Below are positions 18,540 to 27,830 of a stretch of 64,000 nt of DNA, piece by piece. Numbering within the stretch: the first letter of the stretch is position 1; each line of letters opens with the position of its first letter. The notes beneath the pieces were generated by a model. That model ran no database searches and was not told the DNA's origin. It saw nothing but the letters and a program-made list of their open reading frames with translations. The position numbers and the translations under genes are program-made. The stretch lies in the NCBI RefSeq assembly GCF_001514305.1, contig NZ_KQ949077.1, positions 231,721 through 295,720 of the forward strand. Reading direction: 5' to 3'. Origin of the DNA: Streptomyces dysideae. GTDB lineage: Bacteria > Actinomycetota > Actinomycetes > Streptomycetales > Streptomycetaceae.

Positions 18540-18681
18540 TATTCCCCTGGCCTTCGCTGTCCGGCTCCGCACGTATCCGAACTTGGAGAGGAAGCACGGC
18601 ATTCACTCCCACCGAAAGGCCCGCTGCGCAGCCTCGATGGCATCCTGGAGGCACACCCGGGCGAGAGAGCAGGTGGGAGCC

Positions 18682-19302
18682 ATGATGGGCGCGACCTCAC
18701 GCGAGGATGCGGGGAACGGGGGTGCGACGACGACGCGGGTTGCGCCGCGCGCCATGCGCGCCGACGCCCGCCGCAATCACGAGCGCCTCGTCACCGAGGC
18801 CCGCTCCGCCTTCGCCGAGCACGGCACGGACGCGTCCCTGGAGGACGTGGCCCGCCGGGCGGGCGTCGGCATCGGCACGCTGTACCGCCACTTCCCCACC
18901 CGCAACGCCCTGTTGGGCGCGGTCTTCGAGGACGCGGTGAACGACCTGCTGTCCCGCGCCCACGAACACCTGCACGCCCCCGAGCCCTGCACGGCCCTGG
19001 TGACCTGGCTACGCGAGATGGTCACCCACGCCGGCGAGTACCGAGGCCTGTCCCGGGCCCTGATGGCAGTCACCCAGGACAACACCTCACCGCTGGCCCG
19101 CTGCAGCGGCCCCATCCGTGAGGCGGGCGGCGCGCTGCTGGCGCGAGCTCAGGAGGCGGGCATGGTCCGGCCGGATGTCGCGATCGGCGACCTACTCCAG
19201 CTGACCCACGCGATCGCCTTGGCGGCGGAGGAGTCCCCGGGTGACCCAGAACTGGCGAACCGCTTGCTGACACTCACCTTGCGGGGCTTGAAGGACGGTT
19301 GA
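18682..19302 (+). CDS. TetR-family transcriptional regulator
   Basis: A 206-residue one-component repressor. The N-terminal helix-turn-helix (about 28-75) has the family pattern ASLEDVARRAGVGIGTLYRHF and is followed by PTRNALLGAVF. The C-terminal ligand domain is of the common Streptomyces type with a conserved ALMAVTQD segment. The ATG pair at 18682/18685 follows GTGGGAG. No obvious target is adjacent: the gene stands between accA2, closed by a terminator, and a convergent DeoR-type gene. The ligand is unknown. Confidence 0.85.
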   Translation: MMGATSREDAGNGGATTTRVAPRAMRADARRNHERLVTEARSAFAEHGTDASLEDVARRAGVGIGTLYRHFPTRNALLGAVFEDAVNDLLSRAHEHLHAPEPCTALVTWLREMVTHAGEYRGLSRALMAVTQDNTSPLARCSGPIREAGGALLARAQEAGMVRPDVAIGDLLQLTHAIALAAEESPGDPELANRLLTLTLRGLKDG

Positions 19303-19317
19303 CACTCAGCCGACCTC

Positions 19318-19410
19318 GGGGCAGCACCCCACCAGGGGCGCGGAGCTGTGTCGATTTGCGGCTCCGCCGGGTGGGCCCGACCAGCCACAACCAACCCGCA
19401 CCCGCGCACC
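19318..19410. repeat. Dispersed repeat family 2, copy D
   Basis: AGGGGCGCGGAGCTGTG followed by TTGCGGCTCCGCCGGGTG and CGACCAGCCACAACC. The same module appears inverted at 40085-40140. It fills the gap between two convergent genes. Confidence 0.65.
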
Positions 19411-19441
19411 AACACGCCCCCCCTACGGGGAATAGGCGAAC

Positions 19442-20398
19442 CTACCGACGCCGCAGATCAGCGACCCGCGCCCGCTCACGCTCCGCCCCCGCCTCACCGA
19501 GAACCCCGGCGTTCCGCAACCCAGGCCCACTCGGCGCCCCCCGCCGAGGCCCCGGCAGGGCCACGTCCCGACGCTGTTGCCGCCGCGCCGGGACCTCGTC
19601 ACCCCCCGGATTGCCGCTCGCCCCCGCGACAGCGATCTGCACCCCCTGGTCGGCGAGAGCCTGCAGCTCGGTCTGGGCGCGGTCGTCATGAGCCGGAGGA
19701 TCATCCGTCACCAGCCGCGTGATCACATCCGTCGGCACGGTCTGGAACATCGTGTCCGTGCCGAGCTTGGTGTGGTCGGCGAGGACGACGACCTCCGAGG
19801 CCGCCTGGACGAGCGCCCGGTCGACGGACGCCGAGAGCATGTTGGACGTGGAGAGCCCGCGCTCGGCGGTCAGCCCGCTCCCGGAGAGGAAGGCACGCGA
19901 CACCCGCAGCCCCTGCAGGGACTGCTCGGCACCGGAGCCGACGAGGGCGTAGTTGGAACCGCGCAGAGTGCCGCCGGTCATCACGACCTCCACCCGGTTG
20001 GCGTGGGCCAACGCCTGTGCCACCAACAGGGAGTTGGTGACGACGGTCAGCCCGGGCACCCGTGCGAGCCGGCGTGCCAGCTCCTGGGTGGTGGTTCCCG
20101 CCCCGACCACGATGGCTTCGCCTTCTTCGACGAAGTTCGCGGCGAGATCGGCGATGGCCGTCTTCTCGGCGGTCGCGAGATGCGATTTCTGCGGAAAGCC
20201 GGACTCCCGCGTGAACCCGCCCGGCAATACCGCACCGCCATGTCGGCGGTCGAGGAGTCCTTCTGCCTCCAGTGCGCGCACGTCCCGCCGTACGGTCACT
20301 TCGGAGGTCTGGACGACGCGGGCGAGCTCACGGAGCGACACGGCCCCGTTCGCTCGCACCATTTCGAGGATCAATTGGCGACGTTCTGCAGCGAACAC
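19442..20398 (-). CDS. DeoR/GlpR-family transcriptional regulator
   Basis: A 318-residue repressor. The N-terminal DeoR helix-turn-helix (AAERRQLILEMVRANGAVSL...VTVRRDVRALEAEGLLDR) is followed by a ribose-phosphate-isomerase-like effector domain with the motifs GAGTTTQELARRL and VTNSLLVAQAL, which typically senses a sugar phosphate. An unusual low-complexity C-terminal extension of about 60 residues follows the normal end. The start is a GTG with no clear ribosome site. Its place at the edge of the nucleoside salvage genes makes it one candidate for the shared operator there, though its own upstream region lacks that element. Confidence 0.88.
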   Translation of the reverse strand: MFAAERRQLILEMVRANGAVSLRELARVVQTSEVTVRRDVRALEAEGLLDRRHGGAVLPGGFTRESGFPQKSHLATAEKTAIADLAANFVEEGEAIVVGAGTTTQELARRLARVPGLTVVTNSLLVAQALAHANRVEVVMTGGTLRGSNYALVGSGAEQSLQGLRVSRAFLSGSGLTAERGLSTSNMLSASVDRALVQAASEVVVLADHTKLGTDTMFQTVPTDVITRLVTDDPPAHDDRAQTELQALADQGVQIAVAGASGNPGGDEVPARRQQRRDVALPGPRRGAPSGPGLRNAGVLGEAGAERERARVADLRRR

Positions 20399-20564
20399 GA
20401 AACTGACAGTAACCCCAACGACCGTCTGCTTTCAGCAGTTTGCGCCGAATAACAGAAGTTGTTCGCACGGGAAGTCGCGAAGTGGTATAGGACCTACGCC
20501 TTCCGACTATGCCGTACGAATGGTCGACAACTCCCCGTGACCAGCGGGGAGTCCGATCCGGCCG

Positions 20565-22013
20565 TCAGACCTCGCCGCCCGCCTTACGGGTGTGGAGCTG
20601 CCGTGCGACCTCGGCGATCGACCCCGAGAGGGACGGGTAGACGGTGAACGCGTTCGCGATCTGTTCGACTGTCAGATTGTTGTCGACCGCGATCGAGATC
20701 GGGTGGATCAGTTCCGAGGCGCGGGGCGCGACGACCACACCGCCGACCACGATGCCGGTGCCAGGGCGGCAGAAGATCTTGACGAAGCCGTCCCGGATGC
20801 CCTGCATCTTGGCGCGCGGGTTGCGCAGCAGGGGCAGCTTGACGGCGCGGGCGTCGATCTTACCGGCGTCGACGTCGGCCTGGCTGTAGCCGACGGTGGC
20901 GATCTCGGGGTCGGTGAAGACGTTCGACGAGACGGTCTTCAGGTTCAGCGGGGCCACCGCGTCGCCCAGGAAGTGGTACATGGCGATACGGCCCTGCATG
21001 GCGGCGACGGACGCGAGCGCGAAGACGCCGGTCACGTCACCGGCGGCGTACACGCCCGGTGCCGTGGTCCGCGACACCTTGTCGGTCCAGATGTGCCCGG
21101 ACTCGCGGACCTTGACGCCGGCCTCCTCGAGACCGAGCCCGGCGCTGTTGGGGATGGCGCCGACGGCCATCAGGCAGTGCGAGCCGGTGATGACGCGCCC
21201 GTCGGCGAGGGTGACCTCGACCTTGTCCCCGACACGCTTGGCGGACTGGGCGCGGGAGCGGGACATGACGTTCATGCCGCGCCGCCGGAAGACGTCCTCC
21301 AGGACGGCCGCGGCGTCCGGGTCCTCGCCCGGCAGCACGCGGTCGCGGGAGGAGACGAGGGTGACCCGGGACCCGAGTGCCTGGTACGCGCCGGCGAACT
21401 CGGCGCCGGTCACACCCGAGCCGACCACGATGAGATCCTCGGGGAGCTCGGTGAGGTCGTAGACCTGGGTCCAGTTGAGGATGCGCTCGCCGTCGGGCTG
21501 GGCGTCGGGCACCTCGCGCGGGTGACCGCCGGTGGCGAGGAGGACGGCGTCGGCGACGAGGGTCTCCTCGGTGCCGTCGGCGGCGGTGACGACGACCTTG
21601 CGGGACCCGTCGAGAGCCTGCATGCCCTCGAGCCGGCCGCGGCCGCGCAGGACCCGGGCGCCGGCGCGGGTGACGGAGGCGGTGATGTCGTGGGACTGGG
21701 CGAGCGCGAGCCGCTTCACCCGGCGGTTGACCTTGCCCAGGTCCACCCCGACGACCCGCGCGGGCGTGTCGATGTGTGGCGTGTCGTCGGCCACGATGAT
21801 GCCGAGCTCTTCGTACGACGAGTCGAAGGTGGTCATCACCTCGGCCGTAGCGATAAGAGTCTTCGACGGGACGCAGTCGGTGAGCACCGACGCCCCGCCC
21901 AGACCGTCGCAGTCGACGACGGTCACCTCCGCGCCGAGCTGAGCGGCAACCAGCGCCGCTTCATATCCGCCGGGTCCGCCACCGATGATCACGATCCGAG
22001 TCACGTACTCCAT
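20565..22013 (-). CDS. NAD(P)H-quinone dehydrogenase, LpdA-like flavoprotein
   Basis: A 482-residue FAD enzyme of the pyridine nucleotide-disulfide reductase family. It has an FAD GGGPGGYEAA motif, an NAD(P) motif VVGSGVTGAEFAGAY, and an AAGDVTGVFALASVA FAD loop. The redox disulfide is broken: the first Cys position is Ser (GGASVLTDCVPSK), and the C-terminal His-Pro-Thr catalytic motif is replaced (TVYPSLSGSIAE). This matches M. tuberculosis LpdA (Rv3303c), which reduces quinones rather than lipoamide. In that species too it lies next to a small gene, deoD and pmmB, as here. The start at 22013 is ATG; a GTG three codons on is possible. Confidence 0.88.
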   Translation of the reverse strand: MEYVTRIVIIGGGPGGYEAALVAAQLGAEVTVVDCDGLGGASVLTDCVPSKTLIATAEVMTTFDSSYEELGIIVADDTPHIDTPARVVGVDLGKVNRRVKRLALAQSHDITASVTRAGARVLRGRGRLEGMQALDGSRKVVVTAADGTEETLVADAVLLATGGHPREVPDAQPDGERILNWTQVYDLTELPEDLIVVGSGVTGAEFAGAYQALGSRVTLVSSRDRVLPGEDPDAAAVLEDVFRRRGMNVMSRSRAQSAKRVGDKVEVTLADGRVITGSHCLMAVGAIPNSAGLGLEEAGVKVRESGHIWTDKVSRTTAPGVYAAGDVTGVFALASVAAMQGRIAMYHFLGDAVAPLNLKTVSSNVFTDPEIATVGYSQADVDAGKIDARAVKLPLLRNPRAKMQGIRDGFVKIFCRPGTGIVVGGVVVAPRASELIHPISIAVDNNLTVEQIANAFTVYPSLSGSIAEVARQLHTRKAGGEV

Positions 22014-22110
22014 TGTCCCGTACGGTTGACGGTGGTACTGCCTGGGGGCCGTCCCGAGATACCACTGTTACGGGCGAGGGCGCCGATTCCACTGCCGTAC
22101 CCTCTCCCCC

Positions 22111-22548
22111 ATGTCGCTCTACGCCGCGTACGCCGGCAACCTCGACGCGCGGCTGATGACCCGCCGCGCTCCGCACTCGCCGCTGCGCGCCACCGGCTGG
22201 CTGAACGGGTGGCGGCTGACGTTCGGGGGCGAGCAGATGGGCTGGGACGGCGCGCTGGCCACGATCGTCGAGGACCCGCTCGCGCAGGTCTTCGTCGCGC
22301 TGTACGAGGTCGCACCGATGGACGAGGAGTCCCTGGACCGCTGGGAGGGGGTCGGGCTCGGGGTCTACCGCCGGATGCGGGTGCGGGTGCACACGCTGGA
22401 GGGCGAGGAACCGGCGTGGGTGTACGTCCTGGACGGCTACGAGGGCGGGCTGCCCTCGGCCCGCTATCTGGGCGAGGTCGCGGACGCTGCGGAATCGGCG
22501 GGGGCGCCGCACGACTATGTGATGGAGCTGCGGAAGCGCCCCTGCTGA
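22111..22548 (+). CDS. Gamma-glutamylcyclotransferase-like protein
   Basis: A 145-residue protein with the GGCT-like fold. The opening [12 protein letters not shown] matches the substrate-binding Y-G-S-N loop of the family. A Glu in the [18 protein letters not shown] region lies where the catalytic acid is expected, and [13 protein letters not shown] follows. The true substrate (gamma-glutamyl amine or a modified amino group) is not known. It occupies the position of M. tuberculosis Rv3304, between lpdA and the phosphorylase gene, divergent from the LpdA-like gene. Confidence 0.75.
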   Translation: MSLYAAYAGNLDARLMTRRAPHSPLRATGWLNGWRLTFGGEQMGWDGALATIVEDPLAQVFVALYEVAPMDEESLDRWEGVGLGVYRRMRVRVHTLEGEEPAWVYVLDGYEGGLPSARYLGEVADAAESAGAPHDYVMELRKRPC

Positions 22549-22602
22549 GAGCTTTGGTTGGAAACGACAAGACAACGATCGCCATCCCGTGAGCCCTGTC
22601 AT

Positions 22603-22614
22603 CTACGCGCGTAG
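22603..22614. promoter_or_regulatory. Nucleoside-regulon element CTACGCGCGTAG (purine nucleoside phosphorylase)
   Basis: Perfect 12-bp palindrome 25 bases before the GTG start. A TACCCT -10 at 22627-22632 puts transcription start at or near the start codon, so the element lies near -25 to -37, over the -35 region. Confidence 0.7.
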
Positions 22615-22639
22615 GCCCGGACCGGCTACCCTCATCGGC

Positions 22640-23464
22640 GTGAACGCATCTCTTCTTCCGGACGACATCCAGGGCGACCCCCACACCGCCGCCGACGCCG
22701 CCGCCGCACGCCTGCGCGAACTGACCGGCGCCGAGACCCACGACGTCGCCCTCGTGATGGGCTCCGGCTGGGCGCCGGCCGTGGACGCCCTGGGCGCACC
22801 CGACGCCGAGTTCCAGGTCACCGAGCTGCCCGGCTTCCCGCCGCCGGCGGTGGAGGGACACGGCGGCAAGGTCCGCTCGTACAAGATCGGTGCGAAGCGG
22901 GCCCTGGTCTTCCTCGGCCGTACGCACTACTACGAGGGCCGCGGTGTCGCCGCCGTCGCGCACGGCGTCCGTACCGCCGTCGCCGCCGGCTGCAAGACGA
23001 TCGTCCTCACCAACGGCTGCGGCGGTCTGCGCGAGGGCATGCGTCCCGGGCAGCCGGTCCTGATCAGCGACCACATCAACCTCACGGCGACGTCCCCGAT
23101 CGTCGGCGCGAACTTCGTGGACCTGACCGACCTGTACTCGCCGCGCCTGCGCGCCCTGTGCAAGGAGATCGACCCCACGCTGGAGGAGGGCGTCTACGCC
23201 CAGTTCCCCGGCCCGCACTACGAGACGCCGGCGGAGATCCGGATGGCTCGGGTCATCGGGGCGGACCTGGTGGGCATGTCGACGGTGCTCGAAGCGATCG
23301 CGGCGCGGGAGGCCGGGGCCGAGGTTCTGGGTATCTCGCTGGTGACGAATCTGGCCGCCGGGATGACGGGCGAGCCGCTGAACCACGAGGAGGTCCTGCA
23401 GGCGGGGCGTGACTCGGCGACGCAGATGGGGTCGCTGCTGGCGCAGGTGCTGGGGCGCTTGTAG
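22640..23464 (+). CDS. deoD: Purine-nucleoside phosphorylase
   Basis: Splits inosine, guanosine and their deoxy forms with phosphate into base and (deoxy)ribose-1-phosphate. The 274-residue protein is of the trimeric PNP/MTAP family: MGSGW phosphate loop near residue 42, [33 protein letters not shown] and [15 protein letters not shown] with the purine-binding residues, then VTNLAAGM. The GTG at 22640 lacks a ribosome site but has TACCCT seven bases upstream, indicating a leaderless message. A CTACGCGCGTAG operator lies upstream. The phosphosugar mutase follows in the same direction. The symbol follows mycobacterial use; the protein is not an E. coli DeoD-type hexamer. Confidence 0.92.
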   Translation: MNASLLPDDIQGDPHTAADAAAARLRELTGAETHDVALVMGSGWAPAVDALGAPDAEFQVTELPGFPPPAVEGHGGKVRSYKIGAKRALVFLGRTHYYEGRGVAAVAHGVRTAVAAGCKTIVLTNGCGGLREGMRPGQPVLISDHINLTATSPIVGANFVDLTDLYSPRLRALCKEIDPTLEEGVYAQFPGPHYETPAEIRMARVIGADLVGMSTVLEAIAAREAGAEVLGISLVTNLAAGMTGEPLNHEEVLQAGRDSATQMGSLLAQVLGRL

Positions 23465-23504
23465 GCGTGTTCTGAGGGGCGCCGGCCCTCAACGCCCCGT
23501 ACCA

Positions 23505-23640
23505 GGGGGCTCCGCCCCCTGGACCCCCGGCCTATGCCCATCCACCACCCGTTTACTGTCGGCCAAGGGGTGAACCTCTCAACCAACCGAGTCGGGTGGT
23601 GGGTGGGCGAAGGCCGGGGGTCTGGGGGCGGAGCCTCCAG
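23505..23640. repeat. Dispersed repeat family 1, copy C, double inverted copy
   Basis: Contains the core in both orientations: GGCCTATGCCCATCCACC near 23529 and its reverse (GGTGGGTGGGCGAAGGCC) near 23598, about 40 bases apart. The first arm also holds a CCAGGGGGC/GCCCCCTGG hairpin (23512-23520 with 23524-23532) that could terminate the phosphorylase transcript. Confidence 0.75.
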
Positions 23641-23694
23641 GGCCGCGCCCCCACGCACCCGCAGAGTACGAACAAACGAGAGGTTGGACCGAAC

Positions 23695-25326
23695 GTGCAC
23701 GACGATCTCATCGCACGGGCCAAGGCATGGCTGACCGAGGACCCCGACGCGGAAACCCGTGAGGAACTCGCCAAGCTGATCGACGCCAAGGACGTCACCG
23801 AGCTCGCGGAACGCTTCAGCGGCACCCTCCAGTTCGGTACCGCGGGCCTGAGGGGCGAACTCGGCGCCGGCCCCATGCGCATGAACCGAGCCGTCGTCAT
23901 CCGTGCCGCCGCCGGCCTCGCGGCGTACCTCAAGAAGAACGGCCAGACCGGCGGCCTCGTGGTCGTCGGCTACGACGCCCGCCACAAGTCCGCCGACTTC
24001 GCCCGCGACACCGCCGCGGTGATGACGGGCGCGGGGCTCAGGGCCGCCGTACTGCCCCGCCCCCTCCCCACCCCCGTCCTGGCGTACGCCATAAGGCACC
24101 TCGGCGCAGTCGCCGGCGTGGAGGTCACCGCCAGCCACAACCCGCCCCGCGACAACGGCTACAAGGTGTACCTGGGCGACGGTTCGCAGATCGTGCCCCC
24201 GGCCGACATCGACATCGCCGCCGAGATCGACGCCGTACGCAGCCTGGACGACGTCCCCCGCCCGGAGTCCGGCTGGGAGACCCTGGACGACGCCGTCCTG
24301 GACGCCTACCTCGCCCGCACCGACGCCGTACTCGCCGCCGACTCCCCCCGCACCGCCCGCACCGTCTACACCGCGATGCACGGCGTCGGCAAGGACGTCC
24401 TCCTCGCCGCCTTCGCGCGGGCCGGCTTCCCTGAGCCCGTCCTCGTCACCGAGCAGGCCGACCCCGACCCGGACTTCCCCACCGTCGCCTTCCCCAACCC
24501 GGAAGAGCCCGGCGCCATGGACCTGGCCTTCGCGAAGGCCCGGGAGACCGACCCCGACCTGATCATCGCCAACGACCCGGACGCCGACCGCTGCGCCGTG
24601 GCCGTCAAGGGCGCCGGTGCGTGGCGCATGCTGCGGGGCGACGAGGTCGGTGCGCTGCTCGCCGCGCATCTCGTCGAGCGGGGCGCCCGGGGGACCTTCG
24701 CCGAGTCCATCGTGTCCTCCTCCCTGCTCGGCCGTATCGCCGACAAGGCGGGCCTCCCGTACGAGGAGACCCTCACCGGCTTCAAGTGGATCGCCCGCGT
24801 CGACGGCCTCCGCTACGGCTACGAGGAGGCCCTCGGCTACTGCGTCGACCCCGAGGGCGTACGCGACAAGGACGGCATCACGGCGGCGCTCCTCATCACG
24901 GAGCTCGCCTCCCAGCTGAAGTCCGCGGGCCGCACCCTCCTCGACCTGCTCGACGACCTCGCCGTGGAGCACGGCCTGCACGCCACCGACCAGCTCTCGG
25001 TCCGCGTCGAGGATCTGTCGGTGATCGCCCGCGCCATGGAGCAGCTCCGCGAACAGCCCCCGACCGAGCTGGCCGGCCTGGCCATCACCAAGGCCGAGGA
25101 CCTCACCCAGGGCACCGACAAGCTCCCGCCCACCGACGGCCTGCGCTACACCCTCGACGGCGCCCGCGTCATCGTCCGGCCCAGCGGCACGGAGCCCAAG
25201 CTGAAGTGCTACCTGGAGGTCGTCGTCCCGGTCGCGGCGCACGCCGGTCTCCCCGCGGCCCGCGCGAAGGCGGCCGACCTGCTGGCGGCGATGAAGCGGG
25301 ACCTGTCGGCGGCGGCCGGCATCTGA
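23695..25326 (+). CDS. Phosphosugar mutase, phosphomannomutase/phosphopentomutase family
   Basis: A 543-residue enzyme of the alpha-D-phosphohexomutase superfamily. The active-site phospho-Ser lies in VTASHNPPRDNGYKVY, the Mg site is NDPDADRCAV, the sugar-binding loop is YEEALGYCVDP and the phosphate-binding loop near the end is RPSGTEPKLKCY. Length and order match the PGM2/PmmB group, some of which isomerise ribose-1- and deoxyribose-1-phosphate to the 5-phosphates. Between the phosphorylase and deoC a phosphopentomutase role is the best inference, as no classical deoB is seen. The GTG at 23695 has a weak ribosome site. A strong hairpin follows. Confidence 0.88.
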   Translation: MHDDLIARAKAWLTEDPDAETREELAKLIDAKDVTELAERFSGTLQFGTAGLRGELGAGPMRMNRAVVIRAAAGLAAYLKKNGQTGGLVVVGYDARHKSADFARDTAAVMTGAGLRAAVLPRPLPTPVLAYAIRHLGAVAGVEVTASHNPPRDNGYKVYLGDGSQIVPPADIDIAAEIDAVRSLDDVPRPESGWETLDDAVLDAYLARTDAVLAADSPRTARTVYTAMHGVGKDVLLAAFARAGFPEPVLVTEQADPDPDFPTVAFPNPEEPGAMDLAFAKARETDPDLIIANDPDADRCAVAVKGAGAWRMLRGDEVGALLAAHLVERGARGTFAESIVSSSLLGRIADKAGLPYEETLTGFKWIARVDGLRYGYEEALGYCVDPEGVRDKDGITAALLITELASQLKSAGRTLLDLLDDLAVEHGLHATDQLSVRVEDLSVIARAMEQLREQPPTELAGLAITKAEDLTQGTDKLPPTDGLRYTLDGARVIVRPSGTEPKLKCYLEVVVPVAAHAGLPAARAKAADLLAAMKRDLSAAAGI

Positions 25327-25352
25327 CCCGTACGCGGTCATACGCATCACGA

Positions 25353-25384
25353 CGATGGGGTGCCCAACCGGAGGCACCCCATCG
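25353..25384 (+). terminator. Perfect 12-bp hairpin terminator
   Basis: CGATGGGGTGCC (25353-25364), eight-base loop, GGCACCCCATCG (25373-25384), 27 bases beyond the mutase stop. Confidence 0.8.
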
Positions 25385-25487
25385 AGTGATTTCCGCACGG
25401 CGATTGACGCGGGCTCCACGTCCGCCCCCGCCGCCCGGGCAACGGTGGTCCGGAAACGCACCACCGAGCCAGCCTGGAGCCGCCGCC

Positions 25488-26678
25488 GTGTCCTCGACCG
25501 CAGTCCGCCGGCCGCCGACCCCCCGAGCGACCCCCGCCCCCGGCTCCCCGCACCCCCATCCCACCCGCCTTGCCGCCCTGCGCGCCCTCCGCCACGCGGC
25601 CCCGGCGCTCCTCGCCTATCTCGCCGTACGCATGACGGGCCTGCTGTTCCTCACCGTCTGGGCGCACCGCAGGCACCACGGCGTCTGGCCGATCCTGGCG
25701 ACGCAGTGGGACGCCGACTGGTACCTGGGCATCGCCGACCACGGGTACGCGCGCGAGCTGGGCACCGCGTACAGCGCGAACAACCTGGCCTTCTTCCCGC
25801 TCTACCCGGTCCTGGTCAAGGCGGTCGCGGCCGTCACACCCGGCACCCGGGCCAGCACCGGCCTCGCCATCGCCGTCATCGCCTCGCTCTGCGCGGCCTG
25901 GGGCGTCTTCGCCGTCGGGGACCGGCTGTACGGCCGCCGGGTCGGTGTCCTGCTCGCCGCGCTGTGGGCGGCGCTGCCGGTGGGGCTGGTGCAGTGGATG
26001 GGGTACACCGAGTCGCTGTTCACGGCGTCCGCGGCCTGGGCGCTCTACGCCGTGCTCACCGGCCGCCTCCTGACCGCGGCCGGGTGCGCGGTCCTGGCGG
26101 GCCTGACCCGGCCGACCGGCATCGCGGTGGCGGCCGCGGTCACCGTCGCGGCCCTGCTCTCGCTGCGCCGCCGGTGGTCCGCGAGGGCCCTCGCCGCCGC
26201 GTTCCTGGCACCGCTCGGCTGGTGCGGCTACGTCGGCTGGGTGGGCCTGCGGCTGGGCCGCTGGGACGGCTACTTCGCCGTACAGCGGCTCTGGCACAAC
26301 GAGCTGGACGGCGGCCGCGAGACCCTGCGCCGGGTGCGGGACCTGCTGGGGCGGGACTCGACGCCCGAGCTGTTCCTGGTGATGGTGACGCTCACGCTGC
26401 TGGTGTCGGCGGTCCTCTTCGCCCTCGCGGCCTGGGACCGGCAGCCGCTGCCGCTCCTGGTCTTCACCGGCGTCATCCTGGCGATCGTCCTGGGCAGCGG
26501 CGGCGTCTACTTCCCCCGCGCCCGCTTCCTCCTCCCGGCCTTCCCGCTCCTGCTCCCCATCGCCCTGCGCCTGTCCCGCACGTCCCGCCGCCACCGCACG
26601 CTGATGCTGGCGGCGGCGGTGACGGGCGGGGCGTACTGCAGCGCGTACATGGCACTGGTGTGGCCCGGCGCGCCGTGA
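25488..26678 (+). CDS. Polytopic mannosyltransferase-like membrane protein (PIG-V type)
   Basis: A 396-residue integral membrane protein with about nine or ten predicted helices after a Pro/Arg-rich cytoplasmic N-terminus. The early luminal-type loop WDADWYLGIADHGY with acidic residues and FFPLYPVLVKAV, plus WMGYTESLFTASAAWALY, are typical of PIG-V-like and GT-C glycosyltransferases that use polyprenyl-phosphate sugars. The acceptor is not known. The GTG at 25488 is preceded by GGAG at eight bases. A perfect terminator separates it from the mutase gene. Confidence 0.8.
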   Translation: MSSTAVRRPPTPRATPAPGSPHPHPTRLAALRALRHAAPALLAYLAVRMTGLLFLTVWAHRRHHGVWPILATQWDADWYLGIADHGYARELGTAYSANNLAFFPLYPVLVKAVAAVTPGTRASTGLAIAVIASLCAAWGVFAVGDRLYGRRVGVLLAALWAALPVGLVQWMGYTESLFTASAAWALYAVLTGRLLTAAGCAVLAGLTRPTGIAVAAAVTVAALLSLRRRWSARALAAAFLAPLGWCGYVGWVGLRLGRWDGYFAVQRLWHNELDGGRETLRRVRDLLGRDSTPELFLVMVTLTLLVSAVLFALAAWDRQPLPLLVFTGVILAIVLGSGGVYFPRARFLLPAFPLLLPIALRLSRTSRRHRTLMLAAAVTGGAYCSAYMALVWPGAP

Positions 26679-26689
26679 CACCTACGGCG

Positions 26690-27070
26690 TGACCGTCTAC
26701 AGCCAGAACCTCACGGCGCCCAGACACCCGGACCAGGGAAGTGGTTGCACCGGCCGCCTCAGCGAACCGGCCGCCGCCTCGGCAAACTGATCGCCACCTG
26801 CCTGCACGGCCCACCCCCCGACGGCCGACGCGAGATCGTCGATACGGACCCCAGGCGGAGGCCGTACCGCAGTACGCCGATCGCCGCCTCGGCGGACCGA
26901 CTGCCTCACTGAACCGGCCACCTCGGCAACCGATCGCCTCGGCAACGGCCCGCCTCCGCAGACCGGCCGCCTCGGCAAACCAGTTCAACGCCTCATCAAA
27001 CCGGCCGCCTCTTCAGACGCCCTCGGCAACCAATCACCGCGGCGACCAATCACCTCCGCAGACCAGCCGC
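26690..27070. repeat. Degenerate C-rich repeat array in a gene-free gap
   Basis: The gap 26679-27074 contains about a dozen imperfect copies of a unit like GGCCGCCTCGGCAAACC (for example near 26752, 26767, 26911, 26937, 26966 and 27001), spaced irregularly at 15-40 bases. Reading frames on the minus strand give repeated Phe-Ala-Glu-Ala-Ala-Gly, but no frame has a clean start and normal composition. I do not call a gene here. Confidence 0.55.
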
Positions 27071-27074
27071 CCCC

Positions 27075-27749
27075 TCACCCCATCGCCACCAGAATCACCA
27101 ACAACACAGCCCCCGCCACCACCGGCGCGACCACCTCATACGCCCAGCGCACTGTCACCTCGCCCTGCGCCGTCCCCGCGTTCCCCCGGGTCTCCTGCAG
27201 TTCCCGCAGGTCGTCCATGATCTGGTCGGCCTCCGCGCGCAGCGGCGCGTCCCCGGCGGCGCCTCCGCCCGGTCCCCCGAAGCCCCTGCCGCGGCTCTGG
27301 ACGTCCCTGTCCCCGGCGGCAGCCGCCCGTGCCGCCCGCCGCGCCGCCCTCTTGCGGGCCCGCAGCGAGACCGGAACCGCCCACAGCTGGTACTTGGCGC
27401 CGGACGTGGTGACGACCTCGTTCGAGTAACCGGAACGCAGCGCGCCGACCTGCCCCCACGGCAGGACGACGATCCGGAACGGATTCCGGATCCGCAGCCG
27501 CTCGTCGTTGGCGTACGCCGCCGGCCGCAGCGTGAAGGCGACGATCAGCGGCACGACCAGGATCAGCGCGGCCAGTGCCAGCCACGGGGTGCGGCCCGTG
27601 CCCTGGACCAGCGCGTCGATGCCGAGCCAGAGGGCGATGGCGAGCAGCAGCACACCGCCGGCGATCCCCGCGGACGACCGGTAGACCCGGTCCTGGTACG
27701 CGGGGTCCGGGGGCTGCGGCGAGGGTGACTGGTGGTCCGGGGTCGTCAT
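27075..27749 (-). CDS. PH-domain membrane protein
   Basis: A 224-residue protein. A short Pro-rich N-terminus precedes two membrane helices (about 27-45 and 55-75), then a small beta-rich domain of the bacterial PH type (YANDERLRIRNPFRIVVLPWGQVGALRSGYSNEVVT). A basic Arg/Ala helix, a Gly-rich linker and a last hydrophobic helix at the C-terminus follow. The function of such proteins is poorly known. The ATG at 27749 is chosen over 27770 because it removes a non-conserved extension. It is divergent from deoC, whose operator lies between them. Confidence 0.78.
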   Translation of the reverse strand: MTTPDHQSPSPQPPDPAYQDRVYRSSAGIAGGVLLLAIALWLGIDALVQGTGRTPWLALAALILVVPLIVAFTLRPAAYANDERLRIRNPFRIVVLPWGQVGALRSGYSNEVVTTSGAKYQLWAVPVSLRARKRAARRAARAAAAGDRDVQSRGRGFGGPGGGAAGDAPLRAEADQIMDDLRELQETRGNAGTAQGEVTVRWAYEVVAPVVAGAVLLVILVAMG

Positions 27750-27830
27750 GTTCCCGATTCTGCCCGACACTCCGCGAGCCGCTCACCCGCAGTCCCCCGG
27801 ACCAAGATGAGCAGCCGGGGTGTACAGCCG

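Noticed and set aside
24621..25487. Long upstream extension of the PIG-V-like protein
   Set aside because: It overlaps the phosphosugar mutase in another frame and has Arg/Pro/His-rich shadow composition; the GTG at 25488 has a ribosome site and follows a terminator.
26473..26988. Minus-strand frame with repeated Phe-Ala-Glu-Ala-Ala-Gly
   Set aside because: Overlaps the end of the membrane protein gene, has no good start site and consists of the degenerate DNA repeat; kept as a repeat only.
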